64,000 nucleotides of DNA from Candidatus Cohnella colombiensis (GCA_029203125.1 CP119317.1:558001-622000); one strand, 5' to 3'; shown: positions 32,701-42,131, counted from the first letter of the stretch. A program made the numbers and translations. Notes: a model not told the origin generated them from the sequence alone.

Positions 32701-35484
32701 TACAACGGGTCAGGCAAGCTGGCCACAACGACATCTGCAACGCATAACGGGCAAGACGGGCACTATGTATTCGATAATCTAAATCCGGGTAATTATCAGG
32801 TTGAATTTGTATTGCCGTCAGTTAAATACGGATTTACAGGGAAAACTGTAGGCGCCGATCCGACAATAGATTCCGATGCCGATCCGGCAACCGGGAAGAC
32901 ATCGGTGTTCTCGCTGGCGCAAGGGGAAGAGAACCTCACGGTTGATGCAGGCATCATTCAACTGCCGCCGTCTGGTGCACAAACAGCGACAGCATCACCA
33001 GCAACGCTGACACCTGTTGCTGGTGCGAACAATACCGTGACACTTACCGTGTATGATGAGCTTGGGAATACGGATACGAATTTCAACGGGGATTATAACG
33101 TGACCATCTCTGGCGCGGAGCAAGCGCCGAAGGGTTCATACGGAAGCTTTGCTGGAACGGCGATAAGCAGCGGATCACAGACGATCAGCGTGAGCTTCAC
33201 CAATGGCGTGGCTACGCCAATCCTGGCGCTGCACAAGGCTGACGAGCAGACGATTGGGTTCAGCATTACTGGCGTAGCGACTCCTGCGACGAATACGCAG
33301 ACGATTACGCCAAGTGTGGGCAGCTTGTCGGCGATGGAACTAACGCAAGATATTGTGGCACCTACAGCCAGTGGCGGTCAGTTCGCGCAGCAGCCGAAGG
33401 TGGCGCTTGTCGATGCATACGGCAATATACGAACAGGGGATAACAGCACCCAAGTCACCGTGGTGAAGAAGGATGCGGGAGCTTGGACGCTGACCGGAAC
33501 GACTACCGTAACCGCAAGTGCAGGTGTAGCGACATTCAGTGATCTGGGTGCAACGAATGCGGAGCAGGTAACGGGCGTAAAGCTGGCTTTCCAGACTGGA
33601 ACATTGACGGAAATTACGAGTTCAACGGTGACGTTACCGTGGTCTTCACTTACTGTACCAAACATTATATCAGTAACAGCTGGCGATGGTCATGCGGCTA
33701 TTGGCTGGAATGGCGTGTATGGATCTGTTTCTTATGCGGTGTATCAACGTGAGGCTCATGAAAGTTACGGGGCAGCAATCGCGACCGTAGATGCATCCAT
33801 ACTTGAGTATGATGCTCTCGGATTGACCAACGGTACAACCTATTACTTCATGGTCAAGGCGATTAATCCAGCAGGAGTAAGCGATCCATCCAATGAAGTC
33901 AGCGCAACGCCGATGACGGTTCCGTCTGCCCCGACAGAGGTGCGGGCTGTTGGCGGCAACGGCCAAGCCACAATTACGTTCACTGCGCCTGATGATCAGG
34001 GCGGGAGTCCAATTACGGGATATGAAGTGACGGTATTACCGGATCAGCGTACCGTAACAGGTCATTCCAGTTCGATAACGATAACGGGATTGACCAACGG
34101 CAGTGCATATACATTCATCGTAAAGGCAATCAACAGCGTGGGCTTAAGCACGGCTTCTGTGGAATCCAATGCAGTTACGCCATACTCACCTTCCAGCGAT
34201 AATAATGATGCATCACCGCCTGCTCGCTCAACAACGGAAGTAGAGGTGCTCGTTAACGGCAAGCGGGAAAAAGCCGGAATTGCAGCAACGACAGAGAAGA
34301 ATGGTCGTACGATCATGACGGTAACGCTTGATTCGAAGAAGCTTGGAGACCGCCTTCAAGCGGAAGGCAGTCGTTCTGTCATTACCATTCCGTTTAGCAC
34401 GCCATCTGATGCGATGATCGGTGTACTGAATGGACAGATGATTAAGGATATGGAAATCAAGCAGCAGACGATTGAGATTAAGACAGAGAAGGCGACTTAC
34501 ACCATTCCTGCACTGCAAATCAATATTGATGCCATCTCTGAACAGATCGGTCGAGACGTGAAACTGGAAGATATTCAAATTGAAATTGAAATATCCGAGC
34601 CTACCGAGGAACAATTGAAGATCGTGGAAAATGCGGTTCATCAGGGAGCGTATACACTCGTTGTACCTCCACTAAACTTCTCAGTCAGGGGCAGTTACGG
34701 TGATGTGACCGTTGATGTGTCCAAGTTTAACGCTTATGTAAGTAGAACATTTGCCATTCCATATGGTGTTGACCCGAATAAGATCACTACAGGCGTTGTG
34801 GTTGATCCAGATGGGACGGTTCGCCATGTACCTACCACAATCGAACGAATAGATGGTAAGTATTATGCAACGATTAATAGTCTGACAAACAGCACGTATG
34901 CTCTCATCTGGAAACCAGTGGTGTTCAAGGATGTAGTTAGTCATTGGGCAGAGAAAGCTGTGAATGAAATGGGATCACGTTTGGTGGTTAGTGGAATCGG
35001 TAGTGATCTATACAATCCGAATCAAGCGATAACCCGTGCAGAGTTTGCGGCGATTATCGTACGGGCAATGGGGCTTAAAGAGAATAGAGGGGTAACGCCA
35101 TTCTCTGATGTGCGTTCATCGGATTGGTATAGTGGTGCAGTGCTAACCGCACTGGATTACGGACTGATCAGTGGTTATGAAGACGGAACCTTCCGTCCAC
35201 AGCAGCGAATCACACGCGAGCAGGCGATGGTCATGATCGCAAGAGCGATGGAAGTGACGGGGCTTAGGAATCAACTTCCTGCTCAGGATTCTAACAAGAT
35301 CTTGCAATCTTATGACGATGCGAAACAAGTGTCGTTGTGGGCAAGGGACAGTGTTGCCGATGTGTTGAAGGCTGGAATTATTACAGGAAGAAGCAACTCA
35401 CAGCTTGCTCCACAAGCATTGATCTCACGAGCAGAAGTTGCGGTGATCATCCAGAGACTTCTTCAGCAGTCTAAGTTAATCTAA
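29794..35484 (+). CDS. Giant SLH-domain adhesin-like protein with SdrD-B and Fn3 modules
   Basis: A 1896-residue secreted protein. Start TTG 29794 has AAGGGGG ahead; the signal peptide ends near SRSFAST. Residues about 30-835 are beta-rich modules, including DUF11-like repeats of isopeptide or bacterial surface type (VTYTLSVTNHDQ, YRLEIQNIGNVPM). Two SdrD-B domains follow (about 839-925 and 939-1057; both show DSNENGLQDAGESGLNG or DTNENGLQDAGESGLNG). Then come invasin-like modules (about 1060-1280), two Fn3 repeats (about 1287-1475), an unnamed beta module (about 1480-1705) and three SLH domains (about 1708-1896). The SLH region anchors it to secondary wall polymer, and the rest projects outward. 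Calcium binding at the SdrD-B repeats is likely from family knowledge. It is monocistronic. Confidence 0.88.
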   Translation: MKKIAVLLLALILCAQTFTPGSRSFASTVDGIILTLSTNKVLVDSGEEFSYLIYYSTSSTFGDYADPRISFTVPLGVTFTSRADSSITTSTVTDSIAFPGQKEVTFQFKGGILPAGAAGQLVVNGKFENYVTPDGTTATTNAVFTAIENGTLVSMEFNEATVTSHASAPWSIEMRKILPIPEPFKGSDAQYEIVVKPVNGDKNGSLDIQDIVVTARLAAGAVFVSADNGGTTGPDNTVVWNLSDGLRNAKKLKLLVNFPTSISANEVTTGVEMSYTPLGGTPFTIASSVTHGFETSPKDAETSFNLYAVQREISHGQTVKWNLSGLSNKSNVALYNSVLEILTPTHTISGTPIALELQSVKMAAFSGIATYEVYYTLTEDPAAVDWMQWTTTNASTSTTLNATELGTVKGIQVRFETLPINWSQESDFEFTYKVPSDFPVPLSSSEIIRSSANYYYVFDGATKKISDDSETSIVMHRPLLELQNTVSQPSAAPSETVTYTLSVTNHDQLSSDKLDNPVIYNMLPADLEYVPNSLMITKPAGLPLDPMFTAEPQASGETKLTWSWDEINPGVLLIGEKVQIQFKAKIRPGTQLKTVMNTFGVESLLLYLNDVNYSNHKTPINTPSNTPADGFYRVEATSSMTVTSSAALQSRLWVKGELDASWSETTGSTTPGGQALYRLEIQNIGNVPMKGLTIVNPFPRIGDTAVLNGSVPRGSQWGPVLMGAVDAPSYVTVFYSTTSGISMNPTTGVDNGVWTADLPADPTSVTAIKLIFDPYYVMDPLNTTTLEWAMRAPVGAPTGGEIAWNSYAYRVKTELGQSLLPAEPNKVGIKIQSSPKAEIGDFVWLDSNENGLQDAGESGLNGVTVELYDAIGNKLAETVTSNNFIGQPGAYLFPNLEPGEYRVVFKLASSYEAVNPKLVTLEDGEKNSSLNAGLVLKKGKIGHYVWVDTNENGLQDAGESGLNGIKVHLYNGSGKLATTTSATHNGQDGHYVFDNLNPGNYQVEFVLPSVKYGFTGKTVGADPTIDSDADPATGKTSVFSLAQGEENLTVDAGIIQLPPSGAQTATASPATLTPVAGANNTVTLTVYDELGNTDTNFNGDYNVTISGAEQAPKGSYGSFAGTAISSGSQTISVSFTNGVATPILALHKADEQTIGFSITGVATPATNTQTITPSVGSLSAMELTQDIVAPTASGGQFAQQPKVALVDAYGNIRTGDNSTQVTVVKKDAGAWTLTGTTTVTASAGVATFSDLGATNAEQVTGVKLAFQTGTLTEITSSTVTLPWSSLTVPNIISVTAGDGHAAIGWNGVYGSVSYAVYQREAHESYGAAIATVDASILEYDALGLTNGTTYYFMVKAINPAGVSDPSNEVSATPMTVPSAPTEVRAVGGNGQATITFTAPDDQGGSPITGYEVTVLPDQRTVTGHSSSITITGLTNGSAYTFIVKAINSVGLSTASVESNAVTPYSPSSDNNDASPPARSTTEVEVLVNGKREKAGIAATTEKNGRTIMTVTLDSKKLGDRLQAEGSRSVITIPFSTPSDAMIGVLNGQMIKDMEIKQQTIEIKTEKATYTIPALQINIDAISEQIGRDVKLEDIQIEIEISEPTEEQLKIVENAVHQGAYTLVVPPLNFSVRGSYGDVTVDVSKFNAYVSRTFAIPYGVDPNKITTGVVVDPDGTVRHVPTTIERIDGKYYATINSLTNSTYALIWKPVVFKDVVSHWAEKAVNEMGSRLVVSGIGSDLYNPNQAITRAEFAAIIVRAMGLKENRGVTPFSDVRSSDWYSGAVLTALDYGLISGYEDGTFRPQQRITREQAMVMIARAMEVTGLRNQLPAQDSNKILQSYDDAKQVSLWARDSVADVLKAGIITGRSNSQLAPQALISRAEVAVIIQRLLQQSKLI

Positions 35485-35495
35485 CAGATTACATC

Positions 35496-35550
35496 AGCCA
35501 CTTTCCTTGACGGTGCTTAGGTACCGTCAAGGAAAGTGGCTTTTTGTTTG
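35496..35550 (+). terminator. Terminator of the giant SLH gene
   Basis: A 19-bp perfect stem, AGCCACTTTCCTTGACGGT with ACCGTCAAGGAAAGTGGCT, and TTTTTG. Confidence 0.95.
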
Positions 35551-35574
35551 CAAAAAAATCTTCGGAGGTGAATC

Positions 35575-35740
35575 CCAAGGTGGCAGCAATACGAGTGTTG
35601 TATTGAAGGACATCGACGCTACTGGATGGAAGATTAGATCCCAAGAGCAATGCCACACGTGCAGAAGCGTTGCAGATCATCTTGAATGTGCTGGAGTTTA
35701 ACCCACAGTTGAAGACGTTGTTGGATTCGCTTGCGTATTA
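35575..35740 (+). pseudogene. Internally deleted copy of an SLH-gene 3' end
   Basis: Bases 35575-35623 match 28762-28810 and bases 35624-35736 match 29053-29165 of the 853-residue SLH gene with few changes. The 242 bases between are missing, which also breaks the frame. The original stop region follows (TATTATTAATAG). It is a dead duplicate of the SLH C-terminus, perhaps the last remnant of a third tandem surface-protein gene. Confidence 0.85.
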
Positions 35741-36041
35741 TTAATAGGGAAATGAAAATGAGTGACGAATCGTAATCTTTGTTGAAAAGAGCATCCCTAT
35801 CAGCAGGAATGCTCTAACGGTTTTAATGGGGCTAATATATGCTAAAACCTCACATAAAATAATCTAATGGTTGTACAAGAGCCTATTTGGACAGATTGCG
35901 GTTAATCTGGACTTATCTCTCCCAATAACGCCTCTCGCAACCGTTAGATTTTTGTGTCACCCTTTTTCGAGACATTAGCATCTGTGGCAACCCTTAAGCT
36001 GGTCACGTTGTCAGTAGCTCTGTGTAATGGGCCGTCCAACT
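35741..36041. other. Intergenic region with weak repeats
   Basis: A hairpin AGAGCAT...ATGCTCT is at 35788-35815 with a poor T-run. Further right are AT-rich sequences such as CTAATGG, CCGTTAGATTTTTGTGTCAC and GACATTAGCATCTGTGGCAA that recall the degenerate repeats at 1000-1230. No gene is seen. Confidence 0.4.
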
Positions 36042-37436
36042 TTATATCAGCTTATGTTTATACCACTGTTCTCCCTTAAATCTCAATCCAAAGATTATGC
36101 CTCGTACCGCCCATTCAGCGACCATTGCGATCCATACCCCCATCACGCCAAGCTGAAGCGTAACTCCCAATATGTAGCCAAGAATAACTCGGAATAGCCA
36201 CATGGTGAGAAGCGAAGCAATCGAAGTGAATTTGGAATCGCCCGCCGCGCGCAGAGCAGAAGGTAATATAAAGCTCAATGACCAAACGATAGGCTGGGCG
36301 ATTGAGATTAATAGAATGAGCTGGAAGATGTCTAATACAATAGATTCAGGTGGTGAGTACAGGTTAATTAGCCATGGAAAGATGAGTAATAAAATTGCCG
36401 TAATCAACACGAAGAAGATGCTTGAAAGGCCTAAGAATGATTTAATAAACTTTCTTGCATCGGCGATATCTCTACTCCCGATGCATTGTCCAACGACTGT
36501 AACAATCGCAACGCTTAATGCAGTTCCTCCGATTTGGAATAGCATAGATAATGAATTACTAATGGCATTGACCGTAATGGGCAATGTGCCGAGTTGAACG
36601 ATATAGGTTTGTGTAATCAATTTCCCACCATTGAAGAACATTTGCTCCGCTGCAAAAGGAAGTCCAATAAACATTATTTTTTTCAAAAGCGAAACTTGTA
36701 TTTTAAGCGTGTTTTTAAGCTTAAAGCGTAGCGTATGATTGTAACGTAAAAGATAGATTAGTGATGCAGCAGCTCCAATTACACGTGCACTAATTAAGGA
36801 AATCGCTAGTCCAAGCACACCCATATTCAAAATGGTAATGAATACGATGTTTAGAATAAAGTAGGACAGGTTTAGAATGACAGACAAGACGAGACAAGCT
36901 TTTGTCTCAGACACACCTCGTAAGGCTCCGACAACACCTTGATAGATGCCAATGAAGGGATAGGAGATACAACTGCCAATTAGAAATATTTTCGCATTAG
37001 CGATGACGTTTGAATCAGCACTACCAAATAGAAAGTTAATAATGGCGGAATTAAAAATGAGAACGAGCACGCAAATGACGATGGAAAGCGTAGCGACTGA
37101 TGAAATCGCCTGATTTGCGGCACGAGATGCCTGCTCTTGATTTCGGCTGCCTGTGTATTGAGCGACGATAACAGTTCCACCAGTGGAGATCGCAATAAAC
37201 ACGCTAACAATGAAAATGTTTACCGAATCGACCATGCTTACTGCACTAACTGCTTCAACGCCTGAAGAGCTGACCATTGCTGTATTCAAAATGCTGATTA
37301 ATACAATGAAGGCAGAATCCACAAAGATGGGTATAATCATCGAAAAGATTTGTTTGTAGTCCATCGAAGCTCCTGTGAAATATTTATTCAACAGGGAAAT
37401 GATTGGAGTTTTCAAGTTAGTATTCATTTTTCGCAT
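36042..37436 (-). CDS. MATE family efflux transporter
   Basis: A 464-residue, twelve-helix multidrug/toxin exporter that should use a sodium or proton gradient. Features: two homologous six-helix halves, PIFVDSAFIVLISILNTAMV in helix 1-2 and GGTVIVAQYTGSRNQEQASR after helix 2, the usual MATE signature. The frame is open from a GTG at 37460; ATG 37436 is chosen because the family begins near here, but no strong Shine-Dalgarno settles it. It is 47 bases downstream of the GntR-type regulator gene on the same strand, so the two may be cotranscribed. Confidence 0.88.
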   Translation of the reverse strand: MRKMNTNLKTPIISLLNKYFTGASMDYKQIFSMIIPIFVDSAFIVLISILNTAMVSSSGVEAVSAVSMVDSVNIFIVSVFIAISTGGTVIVAQYTGSRNQEQASRAANQAISSVATLSIVICVLVLIFNSAIINFLFGSADSNVIANAKIFLIGSCISYPFIGIYQGVVGALRGVSETKACLVLSVILNLSYFILNIVFITILNMGVLGLAISLISARVIGAAASLIYLLRYNHTLRFKLKNTLKIQVSLLKKIMFIGLPFAAEQMFFNGGKLITQTYIVQLGTLPITVNAISNSLSMLFQIGGTALSVAIVTVVGQCIGSRDIADARKFIKSFLGLSSIFFVLITAILLLIFPWLINLYSPPESIVLDIFQLILLISIAQPIVWSLSFILPSALRAAGDSKFTSIASLLTMWLFRVILGYILGVTLQLGVMGVWIAMVAEWAVRGIIFGLRFKGEQWYKHKLI

Positions 37437-37483
37437 GATATCATCTCGTTCCAGTCTCACTCATCTGAGTATAGTTTGCGCTA

Positions 37484-38200
37484 TTAATCTTGAATGCCTC
37501 TTTGGTTCAGTACATTCTCGACTTTATGTAAATGAGTTTTAATTAACTGGCTGGAAAGCTCGCTATTTTGAGCTGCTATGGCATCATAAATGGATTGATG
37601 CTCTTTGAAAAGCAGTTCGGATGAGGATTTATCCTCGAAAAACCACAGTTGACGAGTTTTTCCTATCGTTTCGGAAAGCTTATTAGAAAGTGAACTCATT
37701 AATGAATTAAGCAGATCATTATGTGAGGCGGCTGCGATAGCTAGATGAAATTCAATATCCGCCTGTTCACTCATTTGTGTATCGTTCATTTCCAATGCTT
37801 GTTGCATTTGTGTAATGATTTGTTTTAACTTCTCGAGATCCTTATCATTTCGACGCTGGGCAGCGAATGCAGCACTTCCACTTTCAAGCCAAATACGAAC
37901 TTCCAATATTTCTCTCAAATTTTCCGATTCCTCGAATGGGTTCCGAGAGATGCTTTGAGAGGTAGGCAGTACTTTGTTGACGAAGGTACCTCCACCATGC
38001 TTCACATCTATCCAACCTGTAGCCTTTAATGCGCTCAATGCTTCACGAATGGTGGAGCGGCCTACGCCAAAGGAGGCACTCAAGTCAACTACGGACAGCA
38101 GTTTTTGACCAGGCTGTAAGAGACCTTCATCAATTTGTGAAAGAATGACTCTTTGCACAATCTCATGTCCCTTTTCTGTTTCTACCTTAATCGGCTGCAT
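37484..38200 (-). CDS. GntR family (FadR subfamily) transcription regulator
   Basis: A 238-residue repressor. The N-terminal winged helix (residues 10-75) shows LSASFGVGRSTIREALSALK, and the C-terminal FCD domain (about 90-225) has the metal-binding histidine pattern (EFHLAIAAASHN, IKTHLHKVE). FadR-type members such as LldR or GlcC sense 2-hydroxyacids or related carboxylates. It is divergent from a glcD-glcF pair, so control of those genes is the likely role. GGAGG lies 11 bases from the ATG. Confidence 0.88.
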   Translation of the reverse strand: MQPIKVETEKGHEIVQRVILSQIDEGLLQPGQKLLSVVDLSASFGVGRSTIREALSALKATGWIDVKHGGGTFVNKVLPTSQSISRNPFEESENLREILEVRIWLESGSAAFAAQRRNDKDLEKLKQIITQMQQALEMNDTQMSEQADIEFHLAIAAASHNDLLNSLMSSLSNKLSETIGKTRQLWFFEDKSSSELLFKEHQSIYDAIAAQNSELSSQLIKTHLHKVENVLNQRGIQD

Positions 38201-38258
38201 AGAGCTACTAACCTCCCGAAGATCTTATTATCGACTATACTGTACAACTATATTGCGT

Positions 38259-38286
38259 TATAATCAACATAAAGTCATCTGATGAC
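38259..38286 (+). promoter_or_regulatory. glcD promoter -10 box and GntR-type palindrome
   Basis: TATAAT (38259-38264) is followed 9 bases later by the perfect 13-bp palindrome GTCATCTGATGAC (38274-38286), placed over the expected start point, where a repressor would block transcription. The -35 box is poor (TATACT). Confidence 0.5.
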
Positions 38287-38316
38287 CTGCTCACTTTTGC
38301 TTTGGAGGTATCGATC

Positions 38317-39732
38317 ATGTTAAATGAAGCGGTAGTTAGACAATTACGAGAGATAGTCGGAGAAAAGTACTTTCGGATAGATCAAGAGGCATTAATTACA
38401 CATTCCTATGATGGAACACCTATGCTACAGGCTTTGCCTGATGGCGTTATTTATCCAGAGTCAACAGAGCAAGTTTCAGAAATTATGAAAATTGCTAGCA
38501 GCAATCTAATCCCGATTGTAACAAGAGGCTCAGGTTCGAATTTATGTGGTGGTACAGTACCATTGCAGGGCGGAATTGTGATGGTTATGCATCGCATGAA
38601 TAAAATCATTGAAGTGGATATGGAAAATTTAACAGCAACTGTCCAGCCGGGCGTAATTACAGGACAATTCATTACCCATGTTGAAGGGTTAGGTCTGTTT
38701 TATCCTCCAGATCCGAGCAGTATGAAAATTTCCACAATTGGCGGTAATATCGCTGAATGCTCTGGTGGTCTGAGAGGCTTAAAGTACGGAACGACGAAAG
38801 ATTATGTCCTTGGCTTAACAGCAGTGCTGCCAAACGGAGCAATCTTACGGACGGGTGGAAAATTAACGAAAGATGTAGCGGGGTATGATTTGACGAAACT
38901 ATTAGTAGGCTCAGAAGGGACACTTGCCGTCGTTACTGAGGCGATTCTGAAGCTTATTCCACAACCCAAAACAAAGAAAACGATGGTTGCGATGTATAAG
39001 GATATTTATGGTGCCGCGCGCACTGTATCTAAAATTATTAAAAATCAAATTATTCCAGCAACATTAGAAATATTAGATAATCCAACCATTCGTGTTGTTG
39101 ATGATTTTGCAAAAATCGGGTTGCCTCACGATATGGCTGCAATTCTCATAATTGAGCAGGATGGAGAACCAGAGGTGGTTGAACGTGATATTGAAAAGAT
39201 ACGACTCATTTGCAAGGAAGAGCAGGCGGATCGTATTGATGTAGCAGCGGATCGTGAAGAAGCTGAAAAGCTGCTGACAGCGAGACGAAGCGCATTTACC
39301 GCATTAGCTCGCCTTCGTCCGACGACGATGCTTGAGGATGCAACTGTCCCTCGTTCAAAAATTGCGGACATGATATTGCGAACAAATGCCATTGCCCAAA
39401 AATACGACGTAAATATCGCAACGTTCGGGCATGCGGGTGATGGAAATCTCCACCCTACTGCAACCACTGATGCACGCGACCATGAAGAGGTGCATCGTGT
39501 CGAGGAGGCATTTGCAGAAATTTTTGAAGCTGCAATCGAACTCGGAGGCACGATTACAGGGGAGCATGGAGTCGGTATTGTGAAGGCCCCTTATTTGGAA
39601 TGGAAGGTTGGAGAAGCTGGAATTGATGTTATGAAGGGTATCAAAGCCGCATTCGATCCGCTGAATATTTTGAATCCAAGTAAGATTTTTGCTAAAGAAA
39701 CGAAGAAGAGAGTGGTGGTGCAACATGGCTAG
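38317..39732 (+). CDS. FAD-linked 2-hydroxyacid oxidase subunit (GlcD type)
   Basis: A 471-residue FAD enzyme of the PCMH/VAO family that would oxidise glycolate or D-lactate. The FAD-binding half shows PIVTRGSGSNLCGG and STIGGNIAECSGG, followed by GLKYGTTKDYVLG; the C-terminal half shows FGHAGDGNLHP and GTITGEHGVGIVK, the signature of GlcD/D-lactate dehydrogenases. GGAGGT precedes ATG 38317; a TTG 15 bases upstream is less likely. It overlaps the next gene by 8 bases. Electrons would pass to the Fe-S partner. Confidence 0.9.
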   Translation: MLNEAVVRQLREIVGEKYFRIDQEALITHSYDGTPMLQALPDGVIYPESTEQVSEIMKIASSNLIPIVTRGSGSNLCGGTVPLQGGIVMVMHRMNKIIEVDMENLTATVQPGVITGQFITHVEGLGLFYPPDPSSMKISTIGGNIAECSGGLRGLKYGTTKDYVLGLTAVLPNGAILRTGGKLTKDVAGYDLTKLLVGSEGTLAVVTEAILKLIPQPKTKKTMVAMYKDIYGAARTVSKIIKNQIIPATLEILDNPTIRVVDDFAKIGLPHDMAAILIIEQDGEPEVVERDIEKIRLICKEEQADRIDVAADREEAEKLLTARRSAFTALARLRPTTMLEDATVPRSKIADMILRTNAIAQKYDVNIATFGHAGDGNLHPTATTDARDHEEVHRVEEAFAEIFEAAIELGGTITGEHGVGIVKAPYLEWKVGEAGIDVMKGIKAAFDPLNILNPSKIFAKETKKRVVVQHG

Positions 39733-41086
39733 TACAGCAGGAAAACCAGCAATCGAGCATACGAACCCGTTAGCTCGAACTCTATTAGCGAAGCTCGACT
39801 ATGACCAGTTAACCAATTGTATGCGATGTGGCTTCTGCTTGCCTGCTTGTCCAACATTCAGTGAGACGGGCATGGAGCCAGCCTCTCCACGTGGACGAAT
39901 TACGATGATGAAGGCGGCAGTCGATGGATTAATGGTTCCGGATCAGCAATTCCAAGATCAAATGCACCAATGCTTAGGCTGTCGTGCTTGTGAACCAGCT
40001 TGTCCGGCAGATGTAAAGTATGGTCAATTAATTGAACAGACGAAGGAAGCGATCGAGGAGCACACTACGCATTCATTGCCGATTAAAGTGATACGTAAGA
40101 CGGTATTCAAAACGTTATTTCCGAAGCGTGGCAGTTTGAAGCTGCTCGGAGGCTCAATGGCGTTCTATCAAAAATCCGGTTTGCAAAAAGTAGCGCGAGC
40201 AACTGGTGTAATGAAGCTGTTACCGAAGCAATTATCGGAGATGGAAGCCATTTTACCACCAGCCAGCTCTAAGGGGGTAATTGAGCGCATCGGTACTTTT
40301 TATCCAGCAAAGGGCGAAGCGATCGCCAAGGTTGCGATGTTCCGCGGTTGTATAATGGATGTGATGTTCGCAGATACAAATGTGAATACCGTGGAACTGC
40401 TGTCTGCTGCTGGCTTTGACGTCTACATTCCTGAAAGTCAGGTATGCTGTGGCGCGCTGCATGCGCATAGTGGAGAAATGAAAGACGCTAGAGGCCTGGC
40501 AGCCATAAATATCGATACATTCAAACAGCTTGATGTCGACTACATTGTGTCCAATGCAGGTGGTTGTGGTGCGCTGCTCGTCGAATATGATCATCTGATG
40601 CAGGAGGATGAAAAGTATCGTGAGTCCGCAAAATGGTTTGCTTCAAGAGTGATCGATGTCAGTACATTGGTTGTAGAAAAGGGTCGTATACCGAAATTTG
40701 AACAAAAAGAAAGCTCTCTACAAACGGAGAAAATAAAAGTGACATATCAGGATTCCTGTCATCTACGCAATGTAATGAAAGGCTCTAATGCCCCACGTAC
40801 ATTAATGAAGCAAATCGTAAACGCTGAATATGTGGAAATGGTCGAATCTGATCGTTGCTGCGGTTCTGCCGGTATATACAATGTTGTACAGCCCGAGATG
40901 GCGGGTTCCATTCTTGAGCACAAGATGGAGCATGCGAACAACACACAAGCAAGCTATATGCTGACGAGTAATCCAGGCTGTCTGCTGCAAATGAAGCTTG
41001 GTATTGAAAAGCATAAACCTGAACAGCCGATGAAAGCGATGCACATCGTTGATTTTTTACATGATCGGATGGTTGTATCAAAGTAA
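39725..41086 (+). CDS. Fe-S oxidoreductase subunit (GlcF type)
   Basis: A 453-residue partner of GlcD. Two 4Fe-4S motifs lie near the N-terminus: CMRCGFCLPACP (residues about 32-43) and CLGCRACEPACP (about 83-94). Two CCG domains follow (VCCGALHAHSG and RCCGSAGIYNVV), typical of heterodisulfide-reductase-like subunits. It should carry electrons to the quinone pool. The start is ATG 39725, which overlaps the glcD stop. A third subunit (GlcE) is absent, as in many Firmicutes. Confidence 0.9.
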   Translation: MASTAGKPAIEHTNPLARTLLAKLDYDQLTNCMRCGFCLPACPTFSETGMEPASPRGRITMMKAAVDGLMVPDQQFQDQMHQCLGCRACEPACPADVKYGQLIEQTKEAIEEHTTHSLPIKVIRKTVFKTLFPKRGSLKLLGGSMAFYQKSGLQKVARATGVMKLLPKQLSEMEAILPPASSKGVIERIGTFYPAKGEAIAKVAMFRGCIMDVMFADTNVNTVELLSAAGFDVYIPESQVCCGALHAHSGEMKDARGLAAINIDTFKQLDVDYIVSNAGGCGALLVEYDHLMQEDEKYRESAKWFASRVIDVSTLVVEKGRIPKFEQKESSLQTEKIKVTYQDSCHLRNVMKGSNAPRTLMKQIVNAEYVEMVESDRCCGSAGIYNVVQPEMAGSILEHKMEHANNTQASYMLTSNPGCLLQMKLGIEKHKPEQPMKAMHIVDFLHDRMVVSK

Positions 41087-41131
41087 ATAAATGTTTATGA
41101 TAATACTATTAAATCTAGAGTAGGTTAAATA

Positions 41132-41995
41132 ATGAGTTTAAATGACAACGTATTAATTAAGATTCGAGAAATGAGAGAAAGCTTTACTCCAGTTGAACGA
41201 TTGGTTGGAGATTACATCTTAGAAAATACGAATGAAATTCCTCATTTATCGATCAAGGAATTGGCTCAATCAAGTAAAACAAGCGATGCATCTGTCCTTC
41301 GTTTCTGTAAAACGATGGGTTACAGCGGCTATCGTAATTTTATTGTGAGCATATCAGCTTCTTTAGGTTCTCGTGATGAGGATCTAAAAGATCAATATAC
41401 AGATATTCAACCGGGTGATGATCTCACCACAATTATTTCAAATATTTCATTGAATAATATGAAGTCTATCGAAGACACGCTTAGTGTCGTTGATCGAAAA
41501 GAAATTGCTAGAGCTGTAGAATTGCTGTGTCATAGTAAGCGGATTGTTTTCTTCGGGATAGGTGCCTCAGGTATCGTTTGTAAGGACGGGGAACAGAAGT
41601 TCTCGCGAATTAATAAGATGTGTCATGCCTACACGGATGGTCATAGTCAGCTCACAGCAGCCACTTTGCTGGAGAAAGATGATGTTGCCATTTTCATTTC
41701 TAATTCTGGAGCGACGAGTGATATTATTGACGCACTGGATATTGCTCAGAAGAACAAAGCGAAATGTATTGCGATTACGAAGTACAATAAAAGTGAGCTC
41801 GCAGAGCGAGCGAATATCGTTCTTAGTATATCTACACCTGAAATCACAATTCGCAGTGGTGCTATGGGCTCGCGTATCGCTATGCTCACGATCATCGACA
41901 TCTTATTTGCTGGTGTCGCAAGTGCAGAGTATAAAGATGTGAAATCCTACTTAACAAAGACGCATAACATATTGAAGAAAAAACAAAAAAATTAG
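41132..41995 (+). CDS. murR: RpiR/MurR family transcription regulator
   Basis: A 287-residue regulator with an N-terminal RpiR helix-turn-helix (SIKELAQSSKTSDASVLRFC, about residues 35-60) and a C-terminal SIS sugar-phosphate domain (ISNSGATSDIIDAL). In B. subtilis and E. coli the MurR-type protein responds to MurNAc-6-phosphate. It stands directly before murQ, separated by a terminator, so it is probably transcribed on its own and controls the following operon. The ribosome-binding site is weak (TAGGTTAA). Confidence 0.85.
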   Translation: MSLNDNVLIKIREMRESFTPVERLVGDYILENTNEIPHLSIKELAQSSKTSDASVLRFCKTMGYSGYRNFIVSISASLGSRDEDLKDQYTDIQPGDDLTTIISNISLNNMKSIEDTLSVVDRKEIARAVELLCHSKRIVFFGIGASGIVCKDGEQKFSRINKMCHAYTDGHSQLTAATLLEKDDVAIFISNSGATSDIIDALDIAQKNKAKCIAITKYNKSELAERANIVLSISTPEITIRSGAMGSRIAMLTIIDILFAGVASAEYKDVKSYLTKTHNILKKKQKN

Positions 41996-42018
41996 GTTCT
42001 GACGGAACGAAGTTAGAG

Positions 42019-42052
42019 AAAAGCATTGATCATCGATCAATGCTTTTTCTAT
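42019..42052 (+). terminator. Terminator of murR
   Basis: AAAAGCATTGATC pairs with GATCAATGCTTTT (13 bp), followed by TTTCT. Confidence 0.85.
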
Positions 42053-42131
42053 GTGAAATGGATACATTGATAGATTAGCTAATCAACATAGACAGTGGTT
42101 TCCTTTTTCAGGAATGGCGTAACGATGGCGT

